From NCBI GenBank assembly GCA_903854455.1, contig CAINWJ010000152.1, forward strand, positions 1 through 5,399: 5,399 bases of DNA, given 5' to 3'. Under the pieces are notes generated by a model. The model worked only from the letters and a program-made list of their open reading frames with translations, ran no database searches and had not been told where the DNA came from. Positions 1 through 5,399 of this stretch are shown here, one piece after another (the stretch's first letter is position 1; every line of letters begins with the position of its first letter). The position numbers and the translations under genes were made by a program. Source of the stretch: Candidatus Peribacteria bacterium (GTDB lineage: Bacteria; Patescibacteriota; Gracilibacteria; Peribacterales; Peribacteraceae).

Positions 1-432
1 ATGAGCTCTCTCCGTGGCATTGTCTATGATTCAGCAAACAAGCGTCTCTTTGTTGCTGATTACACTAATAACCGTGTCTTGCAATACGACGCTGCGGCAC
101 CGCTCATCTCCACGACAACAACACTTACCTCTTCACTCAATCCTGCAGACGTGGGTGCGGAAATCACCTTCACCGCAACTGTCTCTTCCTCCGCTGCAAC
201 AGGGGTCCTGACATTCAAAGATGGAGCATCGACAATCGGCACAACGGCTGTAGGACATGGATCTGGAACACTGCTCACTTCATCCTTGGTACTCGGTCTG
301 CACAATATGACTGCCGTCTACAGTGGCGACGATGTCTATTCCGGCAGCACATCATCCATACTGGTACAAGCAGTCGGCGTTCCTCTCCCCGCAAGCAGCA
401 AACGTAACTTCTTCTACTTCTTCGGGTTGTAG
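1..432 (+). CDS. C-terminal part of a secreted NHL-repeat / bacterial Ig-like domain protein (5' end outside window)
   Basis: The frame is open from the first base to a TAG at 430-432, giving 143 visible residues. The window happens to open on an ATG, but residues 4-30 read as a single NHL beta-propeller repeat (LRGIVYD, then RLFVADYTNNRVLQYD). Such repeats normally occur in sets of about five or six, so the real start is almost certainly upstream. Residues 37-125 match the bacterial Ig-like repeat fold often called Big_3_5: a TTTTLTSSLNPADVGAEITF opening, TGVLTFKDG in the middle, and LGLHNMTAVYSGDD near the end. Proteins with this layout are usually exported and act as surface or adhesion proteins, but the exact role here is unknown. 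The tail after the Ig domain is short (VPLPASSKRNFFYFFGL). It ends in aromatic residues and is neither LPXTG nor PEP-CTERM. The gene is convergent with the large minus-strand gene, with a 219-base gap. The domain calls are from pattern recognition only. Confidence 0.8.
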   Translation: MSSLRGIVYDSANKRLFVADYTNNRVLQYDAAAPLISTTTTLTSSLNPADVGAEITFTATVSSSAATGVLTFKDGASTIGTTAVGHGSGTLLTSSLVLGLHNMTAVYSGDDVYSGSTSSILVQAVGVPLPASSKRNFFYFFGL

Positions 433-446
433 GATATTTGCTGCCT

Positions 447-478
447 CATCCTCGGTCCTCCCTCCGGGGAGAAGGATG
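447..478. repeat. Imperfect hairpin just after the Ig-like gene; possible terminator or dispersed repeat
   Basis: An outer stem pairs CATCCT (447-452) with AGGATG (473-478). An inner stem pairs CTCCC (458-462) with GGGAG (467-471) around a TCCG loop. Between the stems lies a five-base bulge on one side and a single A on the other. It begins 14 bases after the stop of the upstream gene, where a terminator is expected, but no T-tract follows on the plus strand, so Rho-independent termination is doubtful. The shape also suits a degenerate copy of a dispersed hairpin repeat. Confidence 0.35.
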
Positions 479-526
479 ACTTGCTCAGGTGCATGGAGAT
501 GAATCTATCTCTCTGTCCGACGATGT

Positions 527-590
527 GCGTGGCACGCCCGGGACGCGGCGTCCCGGCTGCGGAGATCAAAGGCGGCATCCCGGCTGCAGA
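527..590. repeat. Intergenic cluster of two abutting palindromes and a 17-base direct repeat
   Basis: Three structures sit within 64 bases. GCGTG-G-CACGC (527-537) is a perfect short palindrome. Directly abutting it, CCGGGACG-CGG-CGTCCCGG (538-556) is a perfect 8-bp stem with a three-base loop. A 17-base unit at 547-563 recurs at 574-590 with 15 of 17 bases identical; both differences are G in the first copy and A in the second. The second unit starts 27 bases after the first, so this looks like two decayed tandem copies. No convincing coding sequence covers it. It resembles REP-like or small non-autonomous repeat elements; the family cannot be named from this window alone. Confidence 0.5.
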
Positions 591-635
591 AAACAGAAAC
601 AAAACAACTCCCTTCCCCTTCGAAAAGGGGAAGGG
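591..635 (-). terminator. Rho-independent terminator of the large minus-strand gene
   Basis: CCCTTCCCCTT (610-620) pairs perfectly with AAGGGGAAGGG (625-635) around a CGAA loop, an 11-bp stem. Read on the minus strand, it starts 16 bases beyond the TAG of the large gene. It is followed by AGTTGTTTTGTTTCTGTTT (609-591), in which 13 of 19 bases are T. Position, stem strength and T-rich tail all fit an intrinsic terminator for that gene. On the plus strand the hairpin is followed by GTTGGGG-like sequence rather than a T-run, so it should act mainly in one direction. Similar purine/pyrimidine hairpins are also found as dispersed repeats, so it may have been recruited from one. Confidence 0.7.
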
Positions 636-651
636 TTGGGGATGAGGTCGC

Positions 652-3600
652 CTACTTCACCGTCTTCAGCACCTTCCGGAGTTCCGTCACATCGCGCCCG
701 TACTTGGCGGCCAGGTCGGTCTGGATGCGCGCCTGTTTGAGATCCCTCATCTGCAGGTACACGAGTGCCAGATTGTAGTGCGGATCGGCGAACTCCTTGC
801 CCCGTTCCAGCGCCCGCTCGCAGTACTCCTTGGCTTCCGTGATCTTGCGTTCCTGCAGATCCAGTGCGCAGAGGTTACTCAAGGTCACCGGGTAGCCGGG
901 ATCCAGCATCAGTGCCTGCATGAATGCTTCGCGTGCCTTCACGAAATCGCCGGCAGTGGCAAGCTCGATTCCACGATCATTGTTGCTCTGGATATCCTGC
1001 GCCGTTCCTTCCACGAGATCGCTCATGAGATCCTTGGCTTTCTCCTTCTCCGCCGGAGTCTGCTCGGTCGGCATCGCTGATTTGTCGGTCACGGTCGGCG
1101 TACCGATGGATGCCTGCTCCGGACTCGTCAGTTCCGACGGTTTCCCGGATAGGATGCGGTAGTACCACGCCTTGAGCGGATGTCCTGCCAGCGTGTAGAT
1201 GTCCGAAACAAACGAATAATTCAGATCCGGATAGTTTTCACCGGCATTCGCGAGCATGCCATCGTACGCATCGGCAGCCGCCTTCCAGTCCTGCTGCTTC
1301 ACCGCAATCGCAGCGAGCAGCTCATAGATCTTCGCGCGGTAGGGCTGCCTCGTCTTGGCAGCGTTGAGCAAGTCCTTGGCCTCCTCCAGTTTCCCCTCGT
1401 TTAAATAGTACTGCGCCAGTGCGGTGTGCCCCTTGGCACCATCGCTGTTGGCATCGACGACACGCTTAAGCTCGGCTGCGAGAAGCGGCCACTTCTCCTT
1501 CGGAACACTGCCCCAGAGGTTGTCGGATCCCAGGTTCTCCGGCGTCAGGAACGTGAAGCGGTCACGCTTGATGAGGTCTTTGTTCTGCGGCAGATCCTTC
1601 ATGTACACCGCCACCCAGTCATCCAGGTAGATGATCGGCCAGGTCGGATCTTTGTCCAGAATGCCGGAGTAGGGGTATTTGTCCTTCTCATTGATCGTAT
1701 CGTAGTCGACGAGCGCGAAACTGAAACCGTACTTCTGCTCCAGCTCCCTCCACTTGGCGGCGTCGATGCCGGCTTCGTACGTCTGGGCCATGTATGGGAG
1801 ACCGTAATCGACGTTGCGTCCGTCGATGTACACCTTGCCGGTCGGATACCGCCGGTACAGCAGATACCCGCCGATGCCATAGGTGTTGAATGCATTGCCC
1901 TGCAAATGCTCACGCTCGACGTAATCTTCCGCACCGCGCGCCAGATCGTAGACGCCGTACCCGAAGAGCCCGTCCTTCTGCGCGAAGGATTGGTAGTGGT
2001 GACGCGTGAAAAGAACGAGACCGATCATCGCGATGACCATGATGCCGGAGGTGATGACAGGACGTGCGAGCAGCTTATCGATAAGGCGCTTCCATCCATC
2101 GTTGACCGAGAGCTGGTCGAACGTGACCGCCACAGCGACGAAGGCGAAGAGCATCTCGTGCCGGAACGCGAGGCGGGACATGATGCCGAGTGTCAGAACT
2201 ACCGCCCACGAGAACGCGGGATGCTTGCGACTTAAGAGTAATGCGGGGATGACCGGCAGCCAGAGGAGTCCGGTTTGCGTGAGGTAAATGCCCCACTTGC
2301 GCGGCTGCCACTCCTGGATGAATGCCACGGTCTGATCGCCGAGGAGCGATGTGATGAACGAGAACGTCTCAGTAATGTTGGGCGAAACCAGGATGCCGAT
2401 GCAGAGGAGCAGCAGAAGCCAGCCCGTACGCTTCATCGACGCAACGGCGGCAACGGTTCCGTCGCTATTCGATGACCGGTACCAGTCCCAGAGGTGCTGG
2501 AGGAGGAACGCGCCGGCGAGGATGATGCCGAGGAAGCAGGCGGCTCCGTGGACGTTGACCCAGATGATCTGAAGCCCGGTCAAAATTCCAATCGTTTTCC
2601 AGGACAATCCATCGCGCAAGGCTCGAATCAAGTAAAGGAGGAAGAGACAGAAGATGATGTACGTGAAGAGCTGCGGCCGCTCGACGAACCCGAGCTGTGC
2701 GATGTTGGCGGCGAAGACGGCGAGGATGGAATTGATCCAGAAGTTCTTGCGATCGATCGCGAGCAGGATGAGGAAGCAGACGAGCATCGAGAGTGTCCGC
2801 CAGACGATGATCGCCGTCGATCCGCCGAGGCTATAGATCCCGTACATGACGATCTGCGCCAACCACTCGTGCGTGGAGAGGTACGGCTGTCCGACCCGGG
2901 CGAAGGCGAAGGGATCGGTTGCGATGAGCGCATGCGTCTTCCACATGATCTCGCCGGCTTTGATGTGCCACCAGAAGTCTCTGTCGAAGAGCTTGTACGA
3001 CCCGATCCAGAAGATGAAAACGATGAACAGGACACCGGTCGCAATATTCAAAATGCGCTTGAGATGGGGATGGACGGGCTTGTCGATGGAGAAGTCAAAT
3101 GCTGTTTTGAGCTTCTGCCAGAGATGGAACGATCCAACCTTCGCTGTCGATTGTTTGAGGAAACTGCCGATTGCCGTCAGCCATGGCATCACGGTTTCAC
3201 GGAAACTTTTCTTCGTGGCAGGATTTGGAATGGCAGGAGATGTTTGAGATGGTATGGCAGCGATCACCGGTGCAGGAGAGAGTAATACCGGATCAGTCGC
3301 GGCAGGGATGGCTTGCATAACAGGAGGTGCAGCGAGGGGAGTCACGAATGCAGATTCAATAACCGGCGGCATGATGTGCTCACCTGCGAGGGGTTCTGAA
3401 GAATGATGGAGGGAATCTGGCAGCTTGTCCGGCGAAGCGGAATCGGATGAGGGATGCATGGTCACTATTCTACGTGTCCGTGCCCAAAGACGCACGACCC
3501 AGAAGTGAATATTTTGTGCACATGTTTTGAGATGCATTGTCTTAAACCAACGTCGCGGCAACAACACAATCACGAGAGCGATGAGAGAAATCAGAGTGAT

Positions 3601-5289
3601 GAAATCCGCCAGGTGCTGGAGGATCGAGAGGTGCCACGTCACAGGTTCGCCACGGCGGAAGGCCTCGAAATTCTGACGATCAGCAACTTTGATGAGCCCG
3701 CCATCCGGACAGTCATTCTCGTCGGGATACTGCATGCAGGCGGGATTGCGGAGGTTGAAGGATCCGCTCTTCTCCTGATCTACCGGTCCCTGAACGATGG
3801 GGCTGGCAAACGAGATCCCGAGCAACAGTGGCTCATAGCACGCGATGTCGGTGGCCCCTTGGAGGACGCTCTGCATATCCGCAACCCGCGTATCCGGACT
3901 ATCCTGTCGGACGGCTGTCACCGACTGTGTCATCAAACGCGGATTGCGATCGATCGACGTCCGCAGTTGATCAATGGGAAACGTGAGCTCCAGCTGCTTG
4001 GTGAGCAGCACGGGACGATATGCTAGGAAGAAACCGGCGACGGTGACTGCCGCGGCGAACCAGACTAATGGCAACGTCCATCGCTGCAATCTGACATGCT
4101 GACAAGCCACCGAAAGCCCCAACACGCCGAGCATGGAAAGGAGAAGAACTGGAATGTAGAGGAAGCGGACAACAACGCGGATCGATGAGAAGACCGGCAG
4201 CATGTGGAAGATGCTTGCGAGGAGACTGTCGCCCCGGGCGAGCATCAGGAACGCAGTCATGACCAATACTCCGAGTACTCCAAGTAGAATTACTGGACGG
4301 CGACGCGAAGAATGCGATGGCATGAAGATACTGACGGCTCCCAGAACAATCCCAAGCATGACGATCGGCGAGAGGAACATGCTGTACTCATGCAGTCCCC
4401 AGATGTTCTGTTTCCCGGGGAAGAGATGGATGCCCTGCGGGAACCCCCAGAGCGATTTGAAGAAGAACGGCACGATGGACACATCCGCCGGGAAGCGGTC
4501 GATGGGTACGAAGCGAGGGAGGAAGCGAAGCACACTCCACACCGCGACGAGTTTGCTGAGTGAGAGGAGGAGTGTTGTAGCCGCTCCGCCGATCAAGCGC
4601 CTGCCGATGATGCGAACACGTTCCTGTGTCACTCCCAGGAGAATGAATTCCGCTGGGATCAGAAGTAACAGTGTGAGAACAGACACGATGATCACGAAGT
4701 AGCCGCCGGAGTAGAGCATGGCTGCGGTCAGGAGTCCGAGCAGTGCGGATCGTCGCTTGATATCGAATCCCACTCCCGTCCTACGATCCAAAATCAACCA
4801 GAGCCAGGCACCCGTGAGCGGGAGGATGTGGTACGTCAGGTGTCCCACCACCATATGCATGAAGTAGTAGCCGCTACTGATGATGATGAGTGCCAACACG
4901 TGGCTCCAGTCCCTAGAAAGCCTCAGCACATCGTTCCCAAAGCGGTACCACCCGGCGTATCCGGCGATGAGTGCAATGACGATCGTGAGCTGCGCGGATG
5001 TCCAGACATCCAGAAAGAATGCGAGTATCTGCGGCAGTGAATAGAAAAAGTCCTGCGGGTTGCCGTACTGCGGGAGACCGCCGCAGAAGAACGGCGTGAA
5101 CCGGAGGGGGAAGAGCCCCTGCCGGAGGAAATGCCACTTCCCGGCAAGCATGTGCGGGAAGGCATAGAAGAAGTCGTGCCCGAGCATGGGATAGCTGGCA
5201 TTGAGCCCCCAGACGAATGCGGAGAGAAATGCTCCAAGCGAAAGAATCCACCAGAAGGAGCGGATGAGTGCGCGGGGAGAAGTGTTCAT
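652..5289 (-). CDS. Giant membrane protein: two GT-C-like glycosyltransferase modules fused to TPR repeats
   Basis: This 1545-residue protein probably transfers sugars from a lipid-phosphate donor to an acceptor outside the cytoplasmic membrane; donor and acceptor are unknown. Module 1 (about 1-580) has roughly a dozen hydrophobic segments. A first helix at 11-29 is followed by an outside loop with GHDFFYAFPHMLAG (D39) and GGLPQYGNPQDFFYSLP, a layout like YfhO-type GT-C proteins. A soluble loop at 425-555 carries C484, C518 and C527. A basic stretch (579-607) and a linker with 13 prolines in residues 640-690 follow. Module 2 (about 740-1232) has a helix at 746-765, then FDRDFWWHIKAGE (D769, D771, H774) and STHEWLAQ. 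Further motifs are RPQLFTY (871), WVNVHG (910), EWQP (993), RHEMLFAF (1043) and GGYLLYRRYPTGKVYIDGR (1140-1158). These are typical of an unnamed bacterial membrane family. Two TPR triplets follow (about 1284-1388 and 1434-1535). No in-frame ATG, GTG or TTG lies between the upstream TGA and this ATG, which lacks a clear Shine-Dalgarno. GT-C membership is inferred. Confidence 0.85.
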   Translation of the reverse strand: MNTSPRALIRSFWWILSLGAFLSAFVWGLNASYPMLGHDFFYAFPHMLAGKWHFLRQGLFPLRFTPFFCGGLPQYGNPQDFFYSLPQILAFFLDVWTSAQLTIVIALIAGYAGWYRFGNDVLRLSRDWSHVLALIIISSGYYFMHMVVGHLTYHILPLTGAWLWLILDRRTGVGFDIKRRSALLGLLTAAMLYSGGYFVIIVSVLTLLLLIPAEFILLGVTQERVRIIGRRLIGGAATTLLLSLSKLVAVWSVLRFLPRFVPIDRFPADVSIVPFFFKSLWGFPQGIHLFPGKQNIWGLHEYSMFLSPIVMLGIVLGAVSIFMPSHSSRRRPVILLGVLGVLVMTAFLMLARGDSLLASIFHMLPVFSSIRVVVRFLYIPVLLLSMLGVLGLSVACQHVRLQRWTLPLVWFAAAVTVAGFFLAYRPVLLTKQLELTFPIDQLRTSIDRNPRLMTQSVTAVRQDSPDTRVADMQSVLQGATDIACYEPLLLGISFASPIVQGPVDQEKSGSFNLRNPACMQYPDENDCPDGGLIKVADRQNFEAFRRGEPVTWHLSILQHLADFITLISLIALVIVLLPRRWFKTMHLKTCAQNIHFWVVRLWARTRRIVTMHPSSDSASPDKLPDSLHHSSEPLAGEHIMPPVIESAFVTPLAAPPVMQAIPAATDPVLLSPAPVIAAIPSQTSPAIPNPATKKSFRETVMPWLTAIGSFLKQSTAKVGSFHLWQKLKTAFDFSIDKPVHPHLKRILNIATGVLFIVFIFWIGSYKLFDRDFWWHIKAGEIMWKTHALIATDPFAFARVGQPYLSTHEWLAQIVMYGIYSLGGSTAIIVWRTLSMLVCFLILLAIDRKNFWINSILAVFAANIAQLGFVERPQLFTYIIFCLFLLYLIRALRDGLSWKTIGILTGLQIIWVNVHGAACFLGIILAGAFLLQHLWDWYRSSNSDGTVAAVASMKRTGWLLLLLCIGILVSPNITETFSFITSLLGDQTVAFIQEWQPRKWGIYLTQTGLLWLPVIPALLLSRKHPAFSWAVVLTLGIMSRLAFRHEMLFAFVAVAVTFDQLSVNDGWKRLIDKLLARPVITSGIMVIAMIGLVLFTRHHYQSFAQKDGLFGYGVYDLARGAEDYVEREHLQGNAFNTYGIGGYLLYRRYPTGKVYIDGRNVDYGLPYMAQTYEAGIDAAKWRELEQKYGFSFALVDYDTINEKDKYPYSGILDKDPTWPIIYLDDWVAVYMKDLPQNKDLIKRDRFTFLTPENLGSDNLWGSVPKEKWPLLAAELKRVVDANSDGAKGHTALAQYYLNEGKLEEAKDLLNAAKTRQPYRAKIYELLAAIAVKQQDWKAAADAYDGMLANAGENYPDLNYSFVSDIYTLAGHPLKAWYYRILSGKPSELTSPEQASIGTPTVTDKSAMPTEQTPAEKEKAKDLMSDLVEGTAQDIQSNNDRGIELATAGDFVKAREAFMQALMLDPGYPVTLSNLCALDLQERKITEAKEYCERALERGKEFADPHYNLALVYLQMRDLKQARIQTDLAAKYGRDVTELRKVLKTVK
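3370..3385 (-). promoter_or_regulatory. SD-like sequence and in-frame ATG inside the linker; possible internal translation start
   Basis: On the minus strand AGGTGA (3385-3380) matches the 3' part of the ideal AAGGAGGTGA Shine-Dalgarno and lies 7 bases before an in-frame ATG (3372-3370, Met640). Starting here would give a 906-residue protein holding the whole second GT-C-like module and the TPR blocks without module 1. The annotated start at 5289 has no comparable SD. Short SD-like matches arise by chance inside long genes, so this is only suggestive. Its place within the inter-module linker is what makes it worth noting. Confidence 0.25.
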
Positions 5290-5321
5290 AGGAAACGACG
5301 GCGGGAAAACGGGGGGATCAT
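5286..5321 (-). promoter_or_regulatory. Possible 11-codon leader ORF overlapping the start of the large gene
   Basis: An ATG at 5321-5319 (minus strand) opens a short frame, MIPPFSRRRFL, ending in a TGA at 5288-5286. That stop overlaps the start codon of the large gene in an ATGA arrangement. AGGA (5331-5328) lies six bases before the leader ATG, whereas the main ATG has no SD of its own. This is the layout expected for translational coupling. The frame is very short and could be chance. It also conflicts with the -10-like box at 5317-5322, because a transcript from that box would start after the leader ATG. Confidence 0.2.
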
Positions 5322-5322
5322 A
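5317..5322 (-). promoter_or_regulatory. Weak -10-like box upstream of the large gene
   Basis: On the minus strand TATGAT (5322-5317) differs from the TATAAT consensus at one position and would place the transcript start near 5310, about 20 bases before the start codon. No good -35 hexamer is found 16-18 bases upstream, where the sequence reads around CTTCGAG, and there is no TGn extension. The real promoter could lie elsewhere, for example in the AT-rich stretch at 5350-5370. Confidence 0.25.
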
Positions 5323-5370
5323 CCGTATCCTGCCGCACCTCGAAGTTCCTTTTCAGAGAAAATGAATTTT

Positions 5371-5399
5371 GTAGAGACGCCCCGCCGGGGCGTCTCTAC
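5371..5399. repeat. Perfect 14+1+14 palindrome of the GTAGAGACG dispersed-repeat type
   Basis: GTAGAGACGCCCCG (5371-5384), a single C (5385) and the exact reverse complement of the first arm (5386-5399) form a perfect palindrome that runs to the last base of the window. It may therefore extend further. TTTT precedes the left arm. The GTAGAGACG...CGTCTCTAC pattern is familiar from dispersed intergenic palindromes in several unrelated bacterial genomes; that is recalled knowledge, not a search. It lies about 80 bases upstream of the large gene's start. On the minus strand it is followed by an A-rich then mixed sequence (AAAATTCATTTTC), not a U-tract, so it does not look like a standard terminator. 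Confidence 0.85.

Noticed and set aside
527..590. A CRISPR array
   Set aside because: There are only two imperfect units of about 17 bases, 27 bases apart, with a 10-base gap between them. There is no third repeat or regular spacer, and no cas gene in the window.
489..740. An 83-codon plus-strand frame through the intergenic repeats
   Set aside because: It runs through the palindromes and the terminator hairpin, then into the antisense of the large gene. The translation has no domain-like features.
1426..2235. A 269-codon plus-strand open frame within the large gene
   Set aside because: It lies wholly antisense to the well-supported membrane protein, and its translation shows no recognisable domain. 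Long antisense frames are expected opposite a GC-rich gene.
2628..3044. A Ser-rich 138-codon minus-strand frame
   Set aside because: It overlaps the large gene in another frame, and its low-complexity Ser/Arg composition is typical of an off-frame reading.
2494..3285. A 263-codon, strongly acidic plus-strand open frame
   Set aside because: Its high Asp/Glu/Arg content mirrors the hydrophobic codons on the minus strand. It covers module 2 and the linker, and has no family resemblance or independent start signal.
3457..3472. A promoter for module 2 based on TAGAAT just before Met611
   Set aside because: The box lies too close to the ATG, and no -35 hexamer is found at a suitable distance.
5371..5399. 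An intrinsic terminator for a gene beyond the right edge
   Set aside because: The stem is strong, but the minus-strand sequence after it is AAAATTCATTTTC rather than a U-tract, and the neighbouring gene cannot be seen.

Overview
The window comes from a bacterium that uses the standard code, with a GC content that looks above 50% (not counted). It holds only two genes. Nothing in it fixes the taxon. A multi-repeat secreted Ig/NHL protein next to a giant GT-C-like membrane protein, separated by dispersed-type palindromes, would fit an uncultured environmental lineage such as a Peregrinibacteria-like or other candidate phylum. That is only an impression.

Layout: (1) Positions 1-432 (+) are the 3' end of a gene for a secreted repeat protein: one NHL beta-propeller repeat followed by a bacterial Ig-like domain. 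The upstream part lies outside the window. (2) Positions 433-651 are a convergent intergenic region crowded with inverted and direct repeats. It includes a strong terminator-like hairpin for the minus-strand gene. (3) Positions 652-5289 (-) are a single 1545-codon reading frame. It encodes two consecutive polytopic GT-C-like glycosyltransferase modules, joined by a Pro/Ala-rich linker and followed by two blocks of TPR repeats. (4) Positions 5290-5399 are the leader and upstream region of that gene. They hold a weak -10-like box, a possible 11-codon leader ORF whose stop overlaps the main start, and at the window edge a perfect 14+1+14 palindrome of the dispersed-repeat type.

How the parts may work together: the large protein probably sits in the cytoplasmic membrane and may transfer sugars from lipid-linked donors to an acceptor outside the membrane, with the TPR blocks as a docking platform. 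The neighbouring Ig/NHL protein is a typical exported protein, but the two genes are convergent, so they are not an operon and no functional link is shown. The most notable item is the two-module fusion. Its linker lies beside an AT-rich dip and contains an SD-like sequence before an in-frame ATG, so it may be a recent gene fusion or be expressed as two products. I found no CRISPR array, tRNA, rRNA, transposase, phage gene or defence gene, and no evidence for a wholly new system.
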